Source: JBBDWJ01 sp040902925
Lineage (GTDB): Bacteria; Acidobacteriota; Terriglobia; Bryobacterales; UBA6623
DNA: 13,164 bases
Reading direction: 5' to 3'
Assembly (NCBI GenBank): GCA_040902925.1
Contig: JBBDWJ010000315.1
Location: 1 to 13,164 of the forward strand
The notes beneath the pieces are model-generated. The model did not search any database. It had not been told where the DNA came from and saw only the letters and a list, made by a program, of their open reading frames with translations. Position 1 is the stretch's first letter. Every line of letters begins with the position of its first letter. Of the stretch, positions 7,590 to 13,164 are shown piece by piece. A program made the translations under genes and the position numbers.

Positions 7590-8608
7590 TTCCCGCACAA
7601 TTCGACTACGCGGCCCCGGAAAGTCTTGGCGACGCTCTGACACTGCTGGCCGGCAAGCCCGACAGCAAGATTCTCGCCGGCGGGCAGAGCCTGATTCCGA
7701 TCCTCAAGCTGCGGCTGGCCGAGCCCGCGCAGTTGATCGATCTGGGTTCGATCCTGGAGTTGCACTTTATCGCCGAAACCGGCGGCGTGATCCGCATCGG
7801 GGCGATGACGACCCACAACCAGGTCGAAACGTCGGAGCTGCTGCGGGAAAAATGTCCATTGCTGGCGGAGACCGCGGCCAACATCGGCGACGTGCAGGTG
7901 CGCAACCGTGGCACGATCGGCGGAAGCGTCGTGCATGCCGACCCCGCGGCCGACTACCCGGCGGCGCTGCTGGCGCTGGAAGCGAAAGTGCGCCTGGTGT
8001 CGCGCCCGCCGCTTCCGAAATCCTGGGAGACCGCCGGGACGGTCGCCGGAACCGCGCTCGGCCAGATCGTCAAGGGCGCCAAGGCGCTATGGGAAGAGAT
8101 CGAAGCCAAAGAGCCCGACCCCAAACGCCGCCAGGAGCTGAAAGACTGGCGCGTGCTCCCGAACAAAGAGCGGGTGCTGCGCTACGCCGATTTTCTGGGC
8201 GACCCTGACGAGATGGGAACGGCGCTGGGGCCGTCGGAGATCCTGACCGAAATCCACGTGCCGATCGAAGACGACGGCGCGGGCGTTGTCTACAAGACCA
8301 TGGTGCAGCCCGCATCGGGTTACGCCATTGTCGGCGTAGCAGTACGCCTTTCGGTGAAGGGCGGCAAGATCGCGAGCGCCCGGGTGGCCCTGACCGGAGT
8401 CGCCGCCAAGCCCTACCGCGCCGCGGCGGTCGAGAGCGCGCTGCTAGGCCAGGCTCCGAGCGCCGAGCTGTTCAGCCAGGCGGCGCAGAGGGCGGCTGAA
8501 GGAGTCGAAGCCCTCAGCGATCTGCACGCCTCGGCGGAATATCGCGCCCACTTGGCCGGAGTCCAGGCGCGGCGGGCGTTGGAAGAGGCCGCTGCAAGAG
8601 CCAAGTAG
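7586..8608 (+). CDS. FAD-binding medium subunit of the hydroxylase (CoxM-like) with an internal insertion
   Basis: The 340-residue flavoprotein subunit, which takes electrons from the iron-sulfur subunit and hands them to a downstream acceptor. FAD motifs are AGGQSL at 31-36 and TIGGSVVHADPAADYPA at 110-126; the C-terminal CO dehydrogenase flavoprotein domain begins around residue 235 (YKTMVQPASGYAIVGVAV). Family members are usually about 280-300 aa. The excess is explained by roughly 57 residues at about 140-196, between the strand KVRLVS and the segment VLRYADFLGDP, where relatives have only a short turn. This insert is rich in Lys, Glu, Ala and Trp and appears helical. The ATG overlaps the TGA of the large subunit and AGGAG lies 6 nt upstream. 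Third gene of the operon. Confidence 0.96.
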   Translation: MIPAQFDYAAPESLGDALTLLAGKPDSKILAGGQSLIPILKLRLAEPAQLIDLGSILELHFIAETGGVIRIGAMTTHNQVETSELLREKCPLLAETAANIGDVQVRNRGTIGGSVVHADPAADYPAALLALEAKVRLVSRPPLPKSWETAGTVAGTALGQIVKGAKALWEEIEAKEPDPKRRQELKDWRVLPNKERVLRYADFLGDPDEMGTALGPSEILTEIHVPIEDDGAGVVYKTMVQPASGYAIVGVAVRLSVKGGKIASARVALTGVAAKPYRAAAVESALLGQAPSAELFSQAAQRAAEGVEALSDLHASAEYRAHLAGVQARRALEEAAARAK

Positions 8609-8727
8609 GCCCGGCCCAAGCGGACCAAGTAGCGCGAGCCCGGCGAGCTATGTAAACCCGAGCCCGGCGAGCCAGATCTAGCCGGGCCGCGCTCGTATCA
8701 ATGGCGACAGTGGCGACAATGGCGGGC
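8601..8727. repeat. Degenerate 24-bp and 9-bp tandem repeats in the gap before the CoxG-like gene
   Basis: CCAAGTAG recurs at 8601 and 8625 and CGAGCCCGGCGAGC recurs at 8635 and 8659, both with a 24-bp period, so 8601-8672 reads as three diverged 24-bp units starting at the FAD-subunit stop codon. A 9-bp repeat follows (ATGGCGACA, GTGGCGACA, ATGGCGGGC at 8701-8727). Both periods are multiples of three. GCCCGGC (8662-8668) can also pair with GCCGGGC (8681-8687), without a T tract after it. Confidence 0.5.
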
Positions 8728-8758
8728 CTTCGCGCCTGAATCCCCGACCTCGAAGACC

Positions 8759-9220
8759 ATGCGCGTCAAAGGCCAGCACACCGTTCCCGGCTCCCAGCAA
8801 AGAGTGTGGGAAGCGCTGCTTGATCCCAACGTCTTGGCTCGGACGCTGCCGGGTTGCGAATCCCTCGACCCCGTCGGTGAAAACCAGTACAAGATGCGTA
8901 TGAAGCTTGCCATTTCGAGCGTCCAAGGCCTGTTCGACGCCACGGTCCATCTCAAAGACACGCAACCTCCCACAAGCTACCGCCTGGAGCTTGAAGGCAA
9001 GGGCAAAATTGGCTTCGTAAAGGGCGGCGGCGCCTTCCAGCTTGAGCCCGAGGGCGAAAACGCCACCATCGTCCACTACGAAGGCGATGTCAATGTTGGG
9101 GGCATGATCGCCGGCGTCGGCCAGCGCCTTATGGATATGACGGCTAAAATGCTCGTCAAACGTTTTTTCTCGTCTCTTTCCCAGGTACTCGAAGAACCCA
9201 GGCCAGGGGAAACCGCTTAA
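8759..9220 (+). CDS. CoxG-like SRPBCC-fold protein
   Basis: A 153-residue START/SRPBCC-fold protein of the CO dehydrogenase subunit G family. In CO oxidisers CoxG is needed to couple the hydroxylase to the membrane, and work on mycobacterial CoxG implicates its hydrophobic cavity in carrying menaquinone; a similar electron-acceptor role for this trimer is inference. The N-terminal signature is clear (VPGSQQRVWEALLDPNVLARTLPGCESL), followed by the family core of strands and a long C-terminal helix (MIAGVGQRLMDMTAKMLVKRFFSSL). It is shorter than CoxG of Afipia carboxidovorans and lacks that protein's C-terminal extension, so no membrane anchor is visible. It lies 150 bp after the FAD subunit in the same reading frame, probably in the same transcript. 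The start has only a weak GAAG upstream. Confidence 0.93.
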   Translation: MRVKGQHTVPGSQQRVWEALLDPNVLARTLPGCESLDPVGENQYKMRMKLAISSVQGLFDATVHLKDTQPPTSYRLELEGKGKIGFVKGGGAFQLEPEGENATIVHYEGDVNVGGMIAGVGQRLMDMTAKMLVKRFFSSLSQVLEEPRPGETA

Positions 9221-9399
9221 GGCTTTGTGTCCCGACGCACGCCGACACTGGCAACCTATCCCCCTTGTTCTCAATGTCTGGCGGGAATGCGAGGCGCGAC
9301 CCCTAGGAGGTTTTCCTTAGCGGGCCGGTTCAAAGCCCAGCGCCCACGCTGAGTACACACGTACCAAAGTCCTGGACGCTCCTGGGGTTAAACCACGGG

Positions 9400-9428
9400 T
9401 TGACGGGATTGACCGCCGACGAAATAAT
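9400..9428 (+). promoter_or_regulatory. Promoter of the small membrane protein gene
   Basis: TTGACG (9400-9405, 5 of 6), an optimal 17-bp spacer and AATAAT (9423-9428, 5 of 6). The start would fall near 9435, followed by an AAGGAG ribosome-binding site at 9442-9447 and the ATG at 9452. This is one of the cleanest sigma70-type arrangements in the window. The rest of the 9221-9451 gap shows no gene and no terminator. Confidence 0.55.
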
Positions 9429-9451
9429 TGCTGCAAAGCGGAAGGAGTACT

Positions 9452-9598
9452 ATGTTCGTTCTTGGCGCTTTCATCATCCTGGCTTGGGTGTTCTGCTTCT
9501 TCTACTATGGCGACCTGATCCCTCAGAACGTCAGTGTCGGCATGATCATCGGCGGGCTGTTCACGATGGGCTGGGGATTGCTGACAGGCAAGCGCTAA
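9452..9598 (+). CDS. Small two-helix membrane protein (48 aa)
   Basis: A 48-residue protein of unknown function, probably in the inner membrane. Residues 2-19 (FVLGAFIILAWVFCFFYY) and about 27-45 (VSVGMIIGGLFTMGWGLLTG) are two hydrophobic helices joined by a short polar turn (GDLIPQN), with a Lys-Arg C-terminus: a helical hairpin. Evidence that it is real: AAGGAG 4 nt before the ATG, a near-consensus promoter at 9400-9428, and a composition no random GC-rich frame would give. It stands alone between the CoxG-like gene and padR, on the same strand. It resembles other small hairpin membrane proteins only in topology; no family is recognised. Confidence 0.7.
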   Translation: MFVLGAFIILAWVFCFFYYGDLIPQNVSVGMIIGGLFTMGWGLLTGKR

Positions 9599-9779
9599 CG
9601 AGGCGTTCACCCGCTTCGTGCGCGCGCCGTGAGATCCTCCCTGCAAGTCCTTCCCGTTCTCCCAAAATTTCCTGGTTGGCAGTGGCTATTTTTGGCCGGC
9701 TCGGCAGATTCGTCATTTGATTCGGGTATAATGGCGAACTCGAAGTTGGCATTAATCGTGGACTGCCGCCAAGCCGCGG

Positions 9780-9803
9780 TTGTTGACACGCGCGAATCAA
9801 CAA
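9780..9803. promoter_or_regulatory. Dyad upstream of padR, possible operator
   Basis: Arms TTGTTGA (9780-9786) and TCAACAA (9797-9803) are perfect 7-bp inverted repeats, and the centre CGCGCG (9789-9794) is also self-complementary, so 20 of 24 positions are symmetric. A perfect TTGACA hexamer (9783-9788) lies in the left arm, but no good -10 follows at 16-18 bp. PadR proteins commonly repress their own gene by binding a dyad upstream, which makes this the leading operator candidate. Confidence 0.4.
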
Positions 9804-9841
9804 GCAACAGCGCTCCGCAACGTACCTGGCTTTTCGGCTGT

Positions 9842-9847
9842 TATAAC
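9842..9847 (+). promoter_or_regulatory. Possible -10 element for padR
   Basis: TATAAC (5 of 6 to consensus) lies within the palindrome GTTATAAC, 16 bp before the padR ATG. The -35 position is poor, as for a perfect TATAAT at 9727-9732 further upstream. Either could serve with help from an activator or another sigma factor. Confidence 0.25.
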
Positions 9848-9863
9848 CTTCGGTCCGGAAAAA

Positions 9864-10217
9864 ATGGACGATCAAAAGCGCATCCTCAAGCAGCTCAAGA
9901 TGGGCACGACGGAAATGCTCATCCTGGGCGTCCTGTCGCGAAAGGATCAGTACGGTTACGAAATCACCCGCACGGTCCTTGAAAGCAGCGACAACTTCTT
10001 CGAGCTGAAACAGGGATTCCTGTATCCGACATTGCAGCGTATGGAGGCGGCGAAACTGGTTCGCTCGTACTGGCGGAAATCCGACGCCAGCGGCCCCGAC
10101 CGCAAATATTACCGCCTCACGCCGCGGGGGAAGACCTTGCTCGCCAAGTCGCTGCAGGCGTGGCAGGAGTTCAGCCGCCGCTTCACGCGCAGTTTATCCA
10201 CGATCCAGAAATTGTAA
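9864..10217 (+). CDS. PadR-family transcriptional regulator
   Basis: A 117-residue cytoplasmic DNA-binding repressor of the PadR family, which usually responds to small molecules or stress and controls a neighbouring gene and itself. The winged helix-turn-helix occupies about residues 9-92: LKMGTTEMLILGVLSRKDQYGYEI at the start, GFLYPTLQRMEAAKLV (51-66) for the recognition helix, and the wing motif GPDRKYYRLTPRGK (77-90). A short C-terminal helix (TLLAKSLQAWQEFSRRF) should dimerise, as in the single-domain PadR-s2 class. The ATG at 9864 gives a normal family length; the Shine-Dalgarno is weak (CCGGAA). The effector is unknown. Plausible targets are itself, the small membrane protein upstream or the oxidoreductase downstream. 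Confidence 0.95.
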   Translation: MDDQKRILKQLKMGTTEMLILGVLSRKDQYGYEITRTVLESSDNFFELKQGFLYPTLQRMEAAKLVRSYWRKSDASGPDRKYYRLTPRGKTLLAKSLQAWQEFSRRFTRSLSTIQKL

Positions 10218-10372
10218 TTTTCAGCACCGCAAAGGCTGAGCTCATGTATCCCATGCCCGAAGCCAGAGGCGATCGGTTCGCGCCCGCGCTTCCGGCCTCA
10301 ACATGACTGTTTGCGGGCTTGATGACACACTTCAGCCGCTTCGGCTGTCGCATGGTCATCGGCGCCGGGGTC

Positions 10373-10389
10373 GCGCCCTGCAGGGGCGC
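10373..10389. repeat. Hairpin in the padR-oxidoreductase gap
   Basis: GCGCCC (10373-10378) and GGGCGC (10384-10389) form a 6-bp stem with a 5-nt loop. GCGCCCTGC also repeats directly at 10373 and 10386. A second perfect 6-bp hairpin with a 3-nt loop lies upstream at 10333-10347. No T tract follows either, so neither is an intrinsic terminator. A -10-like TACAAT is present at 10405-10410 without a recognisable -35. Confidence 0.25.
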
Positions 10390-10441
10390 CCTGCGGGATC
10401 GCGCTACAATCGGCTCGCCGTTAAGATTTGCGGAGCGGGCA

Positions 10442-10465
10442 ATGGCGGATCGCCGAACTTCATGA
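10442..10465 (+). other. Seven-codon mini-ORF overlapping the oxidoreductase start
   Basis: ATG at 10442 encodes MADRRTS and stops with TGA at 10463-10465, which overlaps the oxidoreductase ATG at 10462 as ATGA. GGAG lies 7 nt before the mini-ORF start, whereas the oxidoreductase start has no Shine-Dalgarno of its own. It may be a leader for translational coupling, or coincidence. Confidence 0.3.
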
Positions 10466-11376
10466 AAAAAGCTGCTGTTCTGGGAGCCACCGGCCCCACC
10501 GGGAAGCACCTTGTCGCCGAGCTGACGGCGCGAGGCGCCAAGGTGCGGGCCGTTTCCCGCAATGAAGCGAGGCTGTCGCGCGCCTTTCCTGATCCGGCCG
10601 TCGAGCGCGTCGTCGCAAACCTGCTGCAGCCTGAGGATGCCAAGCGGGCGGTTGCCGGCTCCGATCTGGTGTTTCACTGCCTCGGCTTTCCGATGGAGCG
10701 CATGGAAGACCATCCGATCGCCGCGCGGAACCTTGCTTCTACTCTCGATGGCGGGCCTCGCTGCGTCCATGTCTCGAGCTATTGGTCGTATATTCCCATC
10801 CGCAAGTTGCCGTTGAACGAGGAACGTCCTCGCGTGGACGGCAACAAGGCCGTGCGGATGAGGCGCGAAGCTGAAGACATTCTGCAGCAGGCGGGCGCCG
10901 CCGTAGTCCACCTGCCGGACTTCTACGGACCCCAGGTACACACCTCAACCATCCAGCGCGCCCTCGAACAGGCCGTGGACGGCAAACCCATTCAGTGGAT
11001 CGGCTCGCCGGGCGTGCGGCGCGAATACGTTTTCGTGCCCGACGCCATGAAGGCGGTCGCGGAACTGGCGCTGCGCCCCGAAGCTTTTGGAGAACGCTGG
11101 ATTGTGCCGGGGGCGGGGCCGATCGCGTTCGAGGAAATTGCCGAGATCGTCGAAAAGCATCTGGGGCGGCCACTGCGGCTGCGGGCCGCCGGCCAGTTTG
11201 CGCTGCGGCTGGCGAGTTTTTTCCTGCGCGACGTGCGCGAGTTTCTGCCGATGGCGCCGACCTACATTTCCCCGATCCATTACGACGGCAGTAAGCTGCG
11301 CAATCTGCTTGGCGAGATCCCGGTCACCCCCTACGCCGAAGCGATTCCTCAAACTCTGGATTGGCTGGCGCTCTAG
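10462..11376 (+). CDS. NAD(P)-binding oxidoreductase, atypical extended SDR/NmrA-like
   Basis: A 304-residue Rossmann-fold protein. The dinucleotide-binding motif GATGPTG (GxxGxxG) is at residues 8-14 after strand KKAAVLG; SDLVFHCLG marks the fourth strand; CVHVSSYWSY gives the family serine region; LPDFYGPQVH and REYVFVPDAMKAVAEL are typical of epimerase-like extended SDRs. The usual YxxxK pair is not intact: Lys129 in VDGNKAVRMRREAE fits the lysine, but the position four residues before is valine, so classical SDR catalysis is doubtful and an atypical or NmrA-like sensor role is possible. The ATG at 10462 starts exactly at the Rossmann strand. No Shine-Dalgarno is visible; see the overlapping mini-ORF. 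Substrate unknown. Confidence 0.93.
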   Translation: MKKAAVLGATGPTGKHLVAELTARGAKVRAVSRNEARLSRAFPDPAVERVVANLLQPEDAKRAVAGSDLVFHCLGFPMERMEDHPIAARNLASTLDGGPRCVHVSSYWSYIPIRKLPLNEERPRVDGNKAVRMRREAEDILQQAGAAVVHLPDFYGPQVHTSTIQRALEQAVDGKPIQWIGSPGVRREYVFVPDAMKAVAELALRPEAFGERWIVPGAGPIAFEEIAEIVEKHLGRPLRLRAAGQFALRLASFFLRDVREFLPMAPTYISPIHYDGSKLRNLLGEIPVTPYAEAIPQTLDWLAL

Positions 11377-11388
11377 CAGCGCTGCTAG
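11373..11388. repeat. Perfect 16-bp palindrome at the oxidoreductase stop codon
   Basis: CTAGCAGC followed directly by GCTGCTAG. It includes the TAG stop. It has no loop and no T tract, so it is unlikely to be an intrinsic terminator; a protein-binding site or chance are the alternatives. Confidence 0.35.
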
Positions 11389-11687
11389 CAGCGGCCTGAC
11401 CTAACGACGCCTCGTTCAGGACCTCGGCCGCTGCCGCGCCCGTTCTCATTGGCCTGTTGGTCTAGCTGATTGGGGTCTGGATGAGCGTAGAGCTACCCCC
11501 GGGCCATTCGGCCGTCTAACGGCCTACCTTCCCTGTACGAGTTTCGACCCAGTCGCTTCCAATCCGCGGTTTGCCGACAACACGCTCATGTGGATAGATT
11601 CCGTATTGTCCGACCACTCGCCAAGAAACCACAGCGGTGGGACATGTACGGATTGGGCGTTCTGTGAGGGGTTGATATACTCAAAGC
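11377..11687. other. Intergenic region upstream of the metal-efflux locus
   Basis: About 311 bp without a gene in any frame. The first part holds the end of a 16-bp palindrome; GGCCGT/ACGGCC forms a 6-bp stem with a 3-nt loop near 11509-11523. The last 35 bp hold the promoter for the next gene. I checked for a tRNA because of a GGCCTGTTGGTCTAG-like stretch and could not form a cloverleaf. Nothing else is recognisable. Confidence 0.5.
11653..11681 (+). promoter_or_regulatory. Promoter placed for a leaderless transcript
   Basis: TTGGGC (11653-11658, 3 of 6), a 17-bp spacer and TATACT (11676-11681, 5 of 6). Standard spacing puts the transcription start at about 11688, which is the A of the next gene's ATG. 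No Shine-Dalgarno is present, in keeping with leaderless translation. Confidence 0.45.
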
Positions 11688-12020
11688 ATGGTGCAGCGAC
11701 GCTGGGCTAGGCTCGTCGCCATTGGCCTGTTACTAATGGCCAGTGCCGACCTTGGCCTGCCGTCAGTTTGCCGGACCGATTCCCCTCCTATCCCCGCGAC
11801 TGAATCTCAATCTCAAGGGATCGATCAGCACGGACCCGAGCCTTTCGCGCCCGAGCCCATTCCTGAAGACGATTGTTTCTGCTGTTGTGCGCACATTCGT
11901 CCCCAACCCATTGTGCGCGGCGTCGAGCGCTTGGCTCTCCTGGATGAACACCCGGACCTGCAGGCTCCTGCGGCGCCGGTGGTCCGCACATCTTCCCTGT
12001 TCCACCCTCCAAGGCCGTAG
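11688..12020 (+). CDS. Small exported protein with a CFCCC cluster, upstream of a metal-efflux gene
   Basis: A 110-residue protein of no family I recognise. The N-terminus (RRWARLVAIGLLLMASADLGLPSVC) looks like a Sec signal peptide, so it should act in the periplasm. Residues 30-60 are Pro- and Ser-rich and probably disordered. At 61-69 the sequence is DDCFCCCAH: four Cys (63, 65, 66, 67) plus His69 and two Asp, a plausible soft-metal site. The C-terminal third is Pro- and Ala-rich. It lies 106 bp before a CzcC-like outer-membrane efflux gene on the same strand, so a metal-binding or metal-sensing role for that system is inferred. The ATG directly follows a -10 element; no Shine-Dalgarno is visible. 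The overlapping frames lack a signal peptide or any motif. Confidence 0.65.
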   Translation: MVQRRWARLVAIGLLLMASADLGLPSVCRTDSPPIPATESQSQGIDQHGPEPFAPEPIPEDDCFCCCAHIRPQPIVRGVERLALLDEHPDLQAPAAPVVRTSSLFHPPRP

Positions 12021-12126
12021 CTCTCAAACCCTTCGCTGACTGAATTGATTGCGCGCTGAACGCATGCGCCGCAGCTTTGTGCTGTCCCGTGGGCGTTCGC
12101 ATGTGCTGTTCGAGAGAGCTACTTTT

Positions 12127-13164
12127 ATGGGAAAAAAGACACTTGTACTTCTTGCCGTACTGATCCCTCCACTTTGGGGAGCCCAAGAGCCGCCGCTAGG
12201 GGAGTCGCTTCCATCGCGTTTGACTGTTGCCAAGGCAACACGCCTTGCCATCGAGCGGAACCCGCTCGTCGCCGCCGCACGCAACGCGGTCGAGATGGCG
12301 GACGGGGACGCTGTCGGCGCCCGGCTGCATCCCAATCCGGCCGTTACGTTCGAGACCGAGAACTATCCGTACTTCCGGTCCAATCCAGGCCCGTTCTTCA
12401 GCAATCAGGAGATCACGGCCCGATTCGACTACGAGATTCAAACCAAGAACCGCCTCAAACTGCGGGCGGCTGCCGCGCAGGGCGCAGTTGAGCGCGAGGA
12501 GGCCGCCTATCAGAACGATGTCCGCCTTTTGCGCCTGGAAGTGCAGTCAGCGTTCTACCGAGTACTGCTGGCGCAATCCAATCTTGAGCTGGCGCAATCA
12601 ATCCTGTCGCAAACCGATCAGGTGATCGCGCTGAACCGCACGCGGTTCGAGCAGGGAGACATCTCCGAGTTGGAATTGACCCGAATCCAAGTCGAGCGTT
12701 TGCAGTTCGCTGACGATGTTTTTCAGGCCCGGTTGGAGGTAAGGAACGCCAAAGCTACCATGCTGGCGTTGCTGTACGCCCCTGACCTGGGCGCCGACAT
12801 TGACGTGGTAGGGGACTTGGCCGATGTCCCCGAACTTGGGATTTCTTTGGAGGCACCACCGGTCGAGTTGTATCGATTCGCTTCCACTTCGAGGCCGGAC
12901 CTTCGAGCTGCCCAGGCCGAGATGCAACGTTCGGTGGCTCAGAACCGCTTTCAGCGTGCCATCTCTTCGCCAAATATCACGGTCGGAGGAGGTTACAAGC
13001 GCAACGGGCCGGACAACACCCTCGTTTTTGGCGTCACCATCCCCCTCCCACTCTTCGACCGCAACCAGGGCGGCGTGCTTCGTTCCGAGGCCGAGACGCG
13101 ACGCGCCGGGAACTTGGCCGCGGCCACTCGAAGCCGGATCGAGCTAGAGATCCAGCAAGCTTAC
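12127..13164 (+). CDS. TolC/CzcC-family outer-membrane efflux protein (C-terminal end cut by window edge)
   Basis: Outer-membrane channel of a tripartite RND efflux pump, most like the CzcC branch of metal exporters. 346 codons are present; relatives have about 400-430, so perhaps 60-80 are missing beyond the right edge. Residues 1-18 (MGKKTLVLLAVLIPPLWG) are a signal peptide with probable cleavage near GA-QE. There is no lipobox Cys, unlike CusC. Then come LTVAKATRLAIERNPLVAAAR (first OEP helix), LHPNPAVTFETENY, RFEQGDISELELTRIQ (from 173) and, after a second repeat beginning near ELYRFASTSRPDLRAAQAEM, the diagnostic PLPLFDRNQGG from 306. The upstream in-frame ATG at 12064 is less likely because it would bury the signal peptide. 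The periplasmic adaptor and RND pump genes are expected immediately downstream but lie outside the window. Confidence 0.93.
   Translation, partial: MGKKTLVLLAVLIPPLWGAQEPPLGESLPSRLTVAKATRLAIERNPLVAAARNAVEMADGDAVGARLHPNPAVTFETENYPYFRSNPGPFFSNQEITARFDYEIQTKNRLKLRAAAAQGAVEREEAAYQNDVRLLRLEVQSAFYRVLLAQSNLELAQSILSQTDQVIALNRTRFEQGDISELELTRIQVERLQFADDVFQARLEVRNAKATMLALLYAPDLGADIDVVGDLADVPELGISLEAPPVELYRFASTSRPDLRAAQAEMQRSVAQNRFQRAISSPNITVGGGYKRNGPDNTLVFGVTIPLPLFDRNQGGVLRSEAETRRAGNLAAATRSRIELEIQQAY

Noticed and set aside
10333..10347. Hairpin CAGCCG/CGGCTG as a padR terminator
   Set aside because: It is over 100 bp past the stop codon and is followed by mixed sequence without a T tract.
11440..11590. 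tRNA-like stretches (GGCCTGTTGGTCTAG and GAGTTTCGACCC)
   Set aside because: No acceptor stem pairing, no anticodon arm and no properly spaced T arm could be formed.

Overview
The window is about 13 kb of high-GC bacterial chromosome with short intergenic gaps and strongly GC-biased third codon positions. The mix of a PadR regulator, a form II-type carbon monoxide dehydrogenase-like molybdenum hydroxylase with a CoxG protein, an anchored small protein of a type I associate with Acidobacteriota, and a CzcC-type efflux locus would suit a soil Acidobacteriota or similar lineage. That assignment is inference; no rRNA or other taxonomic marker is present. I see no tRNA, rRNA, insertion sequence, CRISPR array or phage gene.

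Layout. (1) Positions 1-3013, minus strand: metH, cobalamin-dependent methionine synthase, whose C-terminal end runs off the left edge, with a GC-rich leader that can form hairpins. (2) 3014-4459: divergently from metH lies a YkgJ-type Cys-cluster protein (plus), which converges within 18 bp on a membrane-anchored protein of unknown function (minus). (3) 4769-9220, plus strand: a four-gene unit encoding a [2Fe-2S] subunit, a molybdopterin large subunit, an FAD subunit and a CoxG-like SRPBCC protein. The first three genes are packed as 1-bp-gap and ATGA-overlap neighbours and should form one heterotrimeric hydroxylase. The large subunit has LYRGAGR instead of the Cys-containing form I loop, so true CO oxidation is not established. 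(4) 9452-10217: a 48-codon two-helix membrane protein with its own well-formed promoter and Shine-Dalgarno site, then a PadR regulator preceded by a strong dyad. (5) 10462-11376: an atypical extended SDR/NmrA-like oxidoreductase, preceded by a 7-codon mini-ORF that overlaps its start codon. (6) 11688-13164: a small exported protein with a CFCCC metal-binding-like cluster, apparently transcribed without a leader, followed by the N-terminal 346 codons of a CzcC/TolC-family outer-membrane efflux protein, cut by the right edge.

The window is mostly recognisable metabolism and transport. The points that most merit a second look are the short exported Cys-cluster protein at the head of the metal-efflux locus, the roughly 57-residue insertion in the FAD subunit, the 48-aa membrane protein and the dyad in front of padR. 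I do not see convincing evidence of a wholly new multi-gene system.
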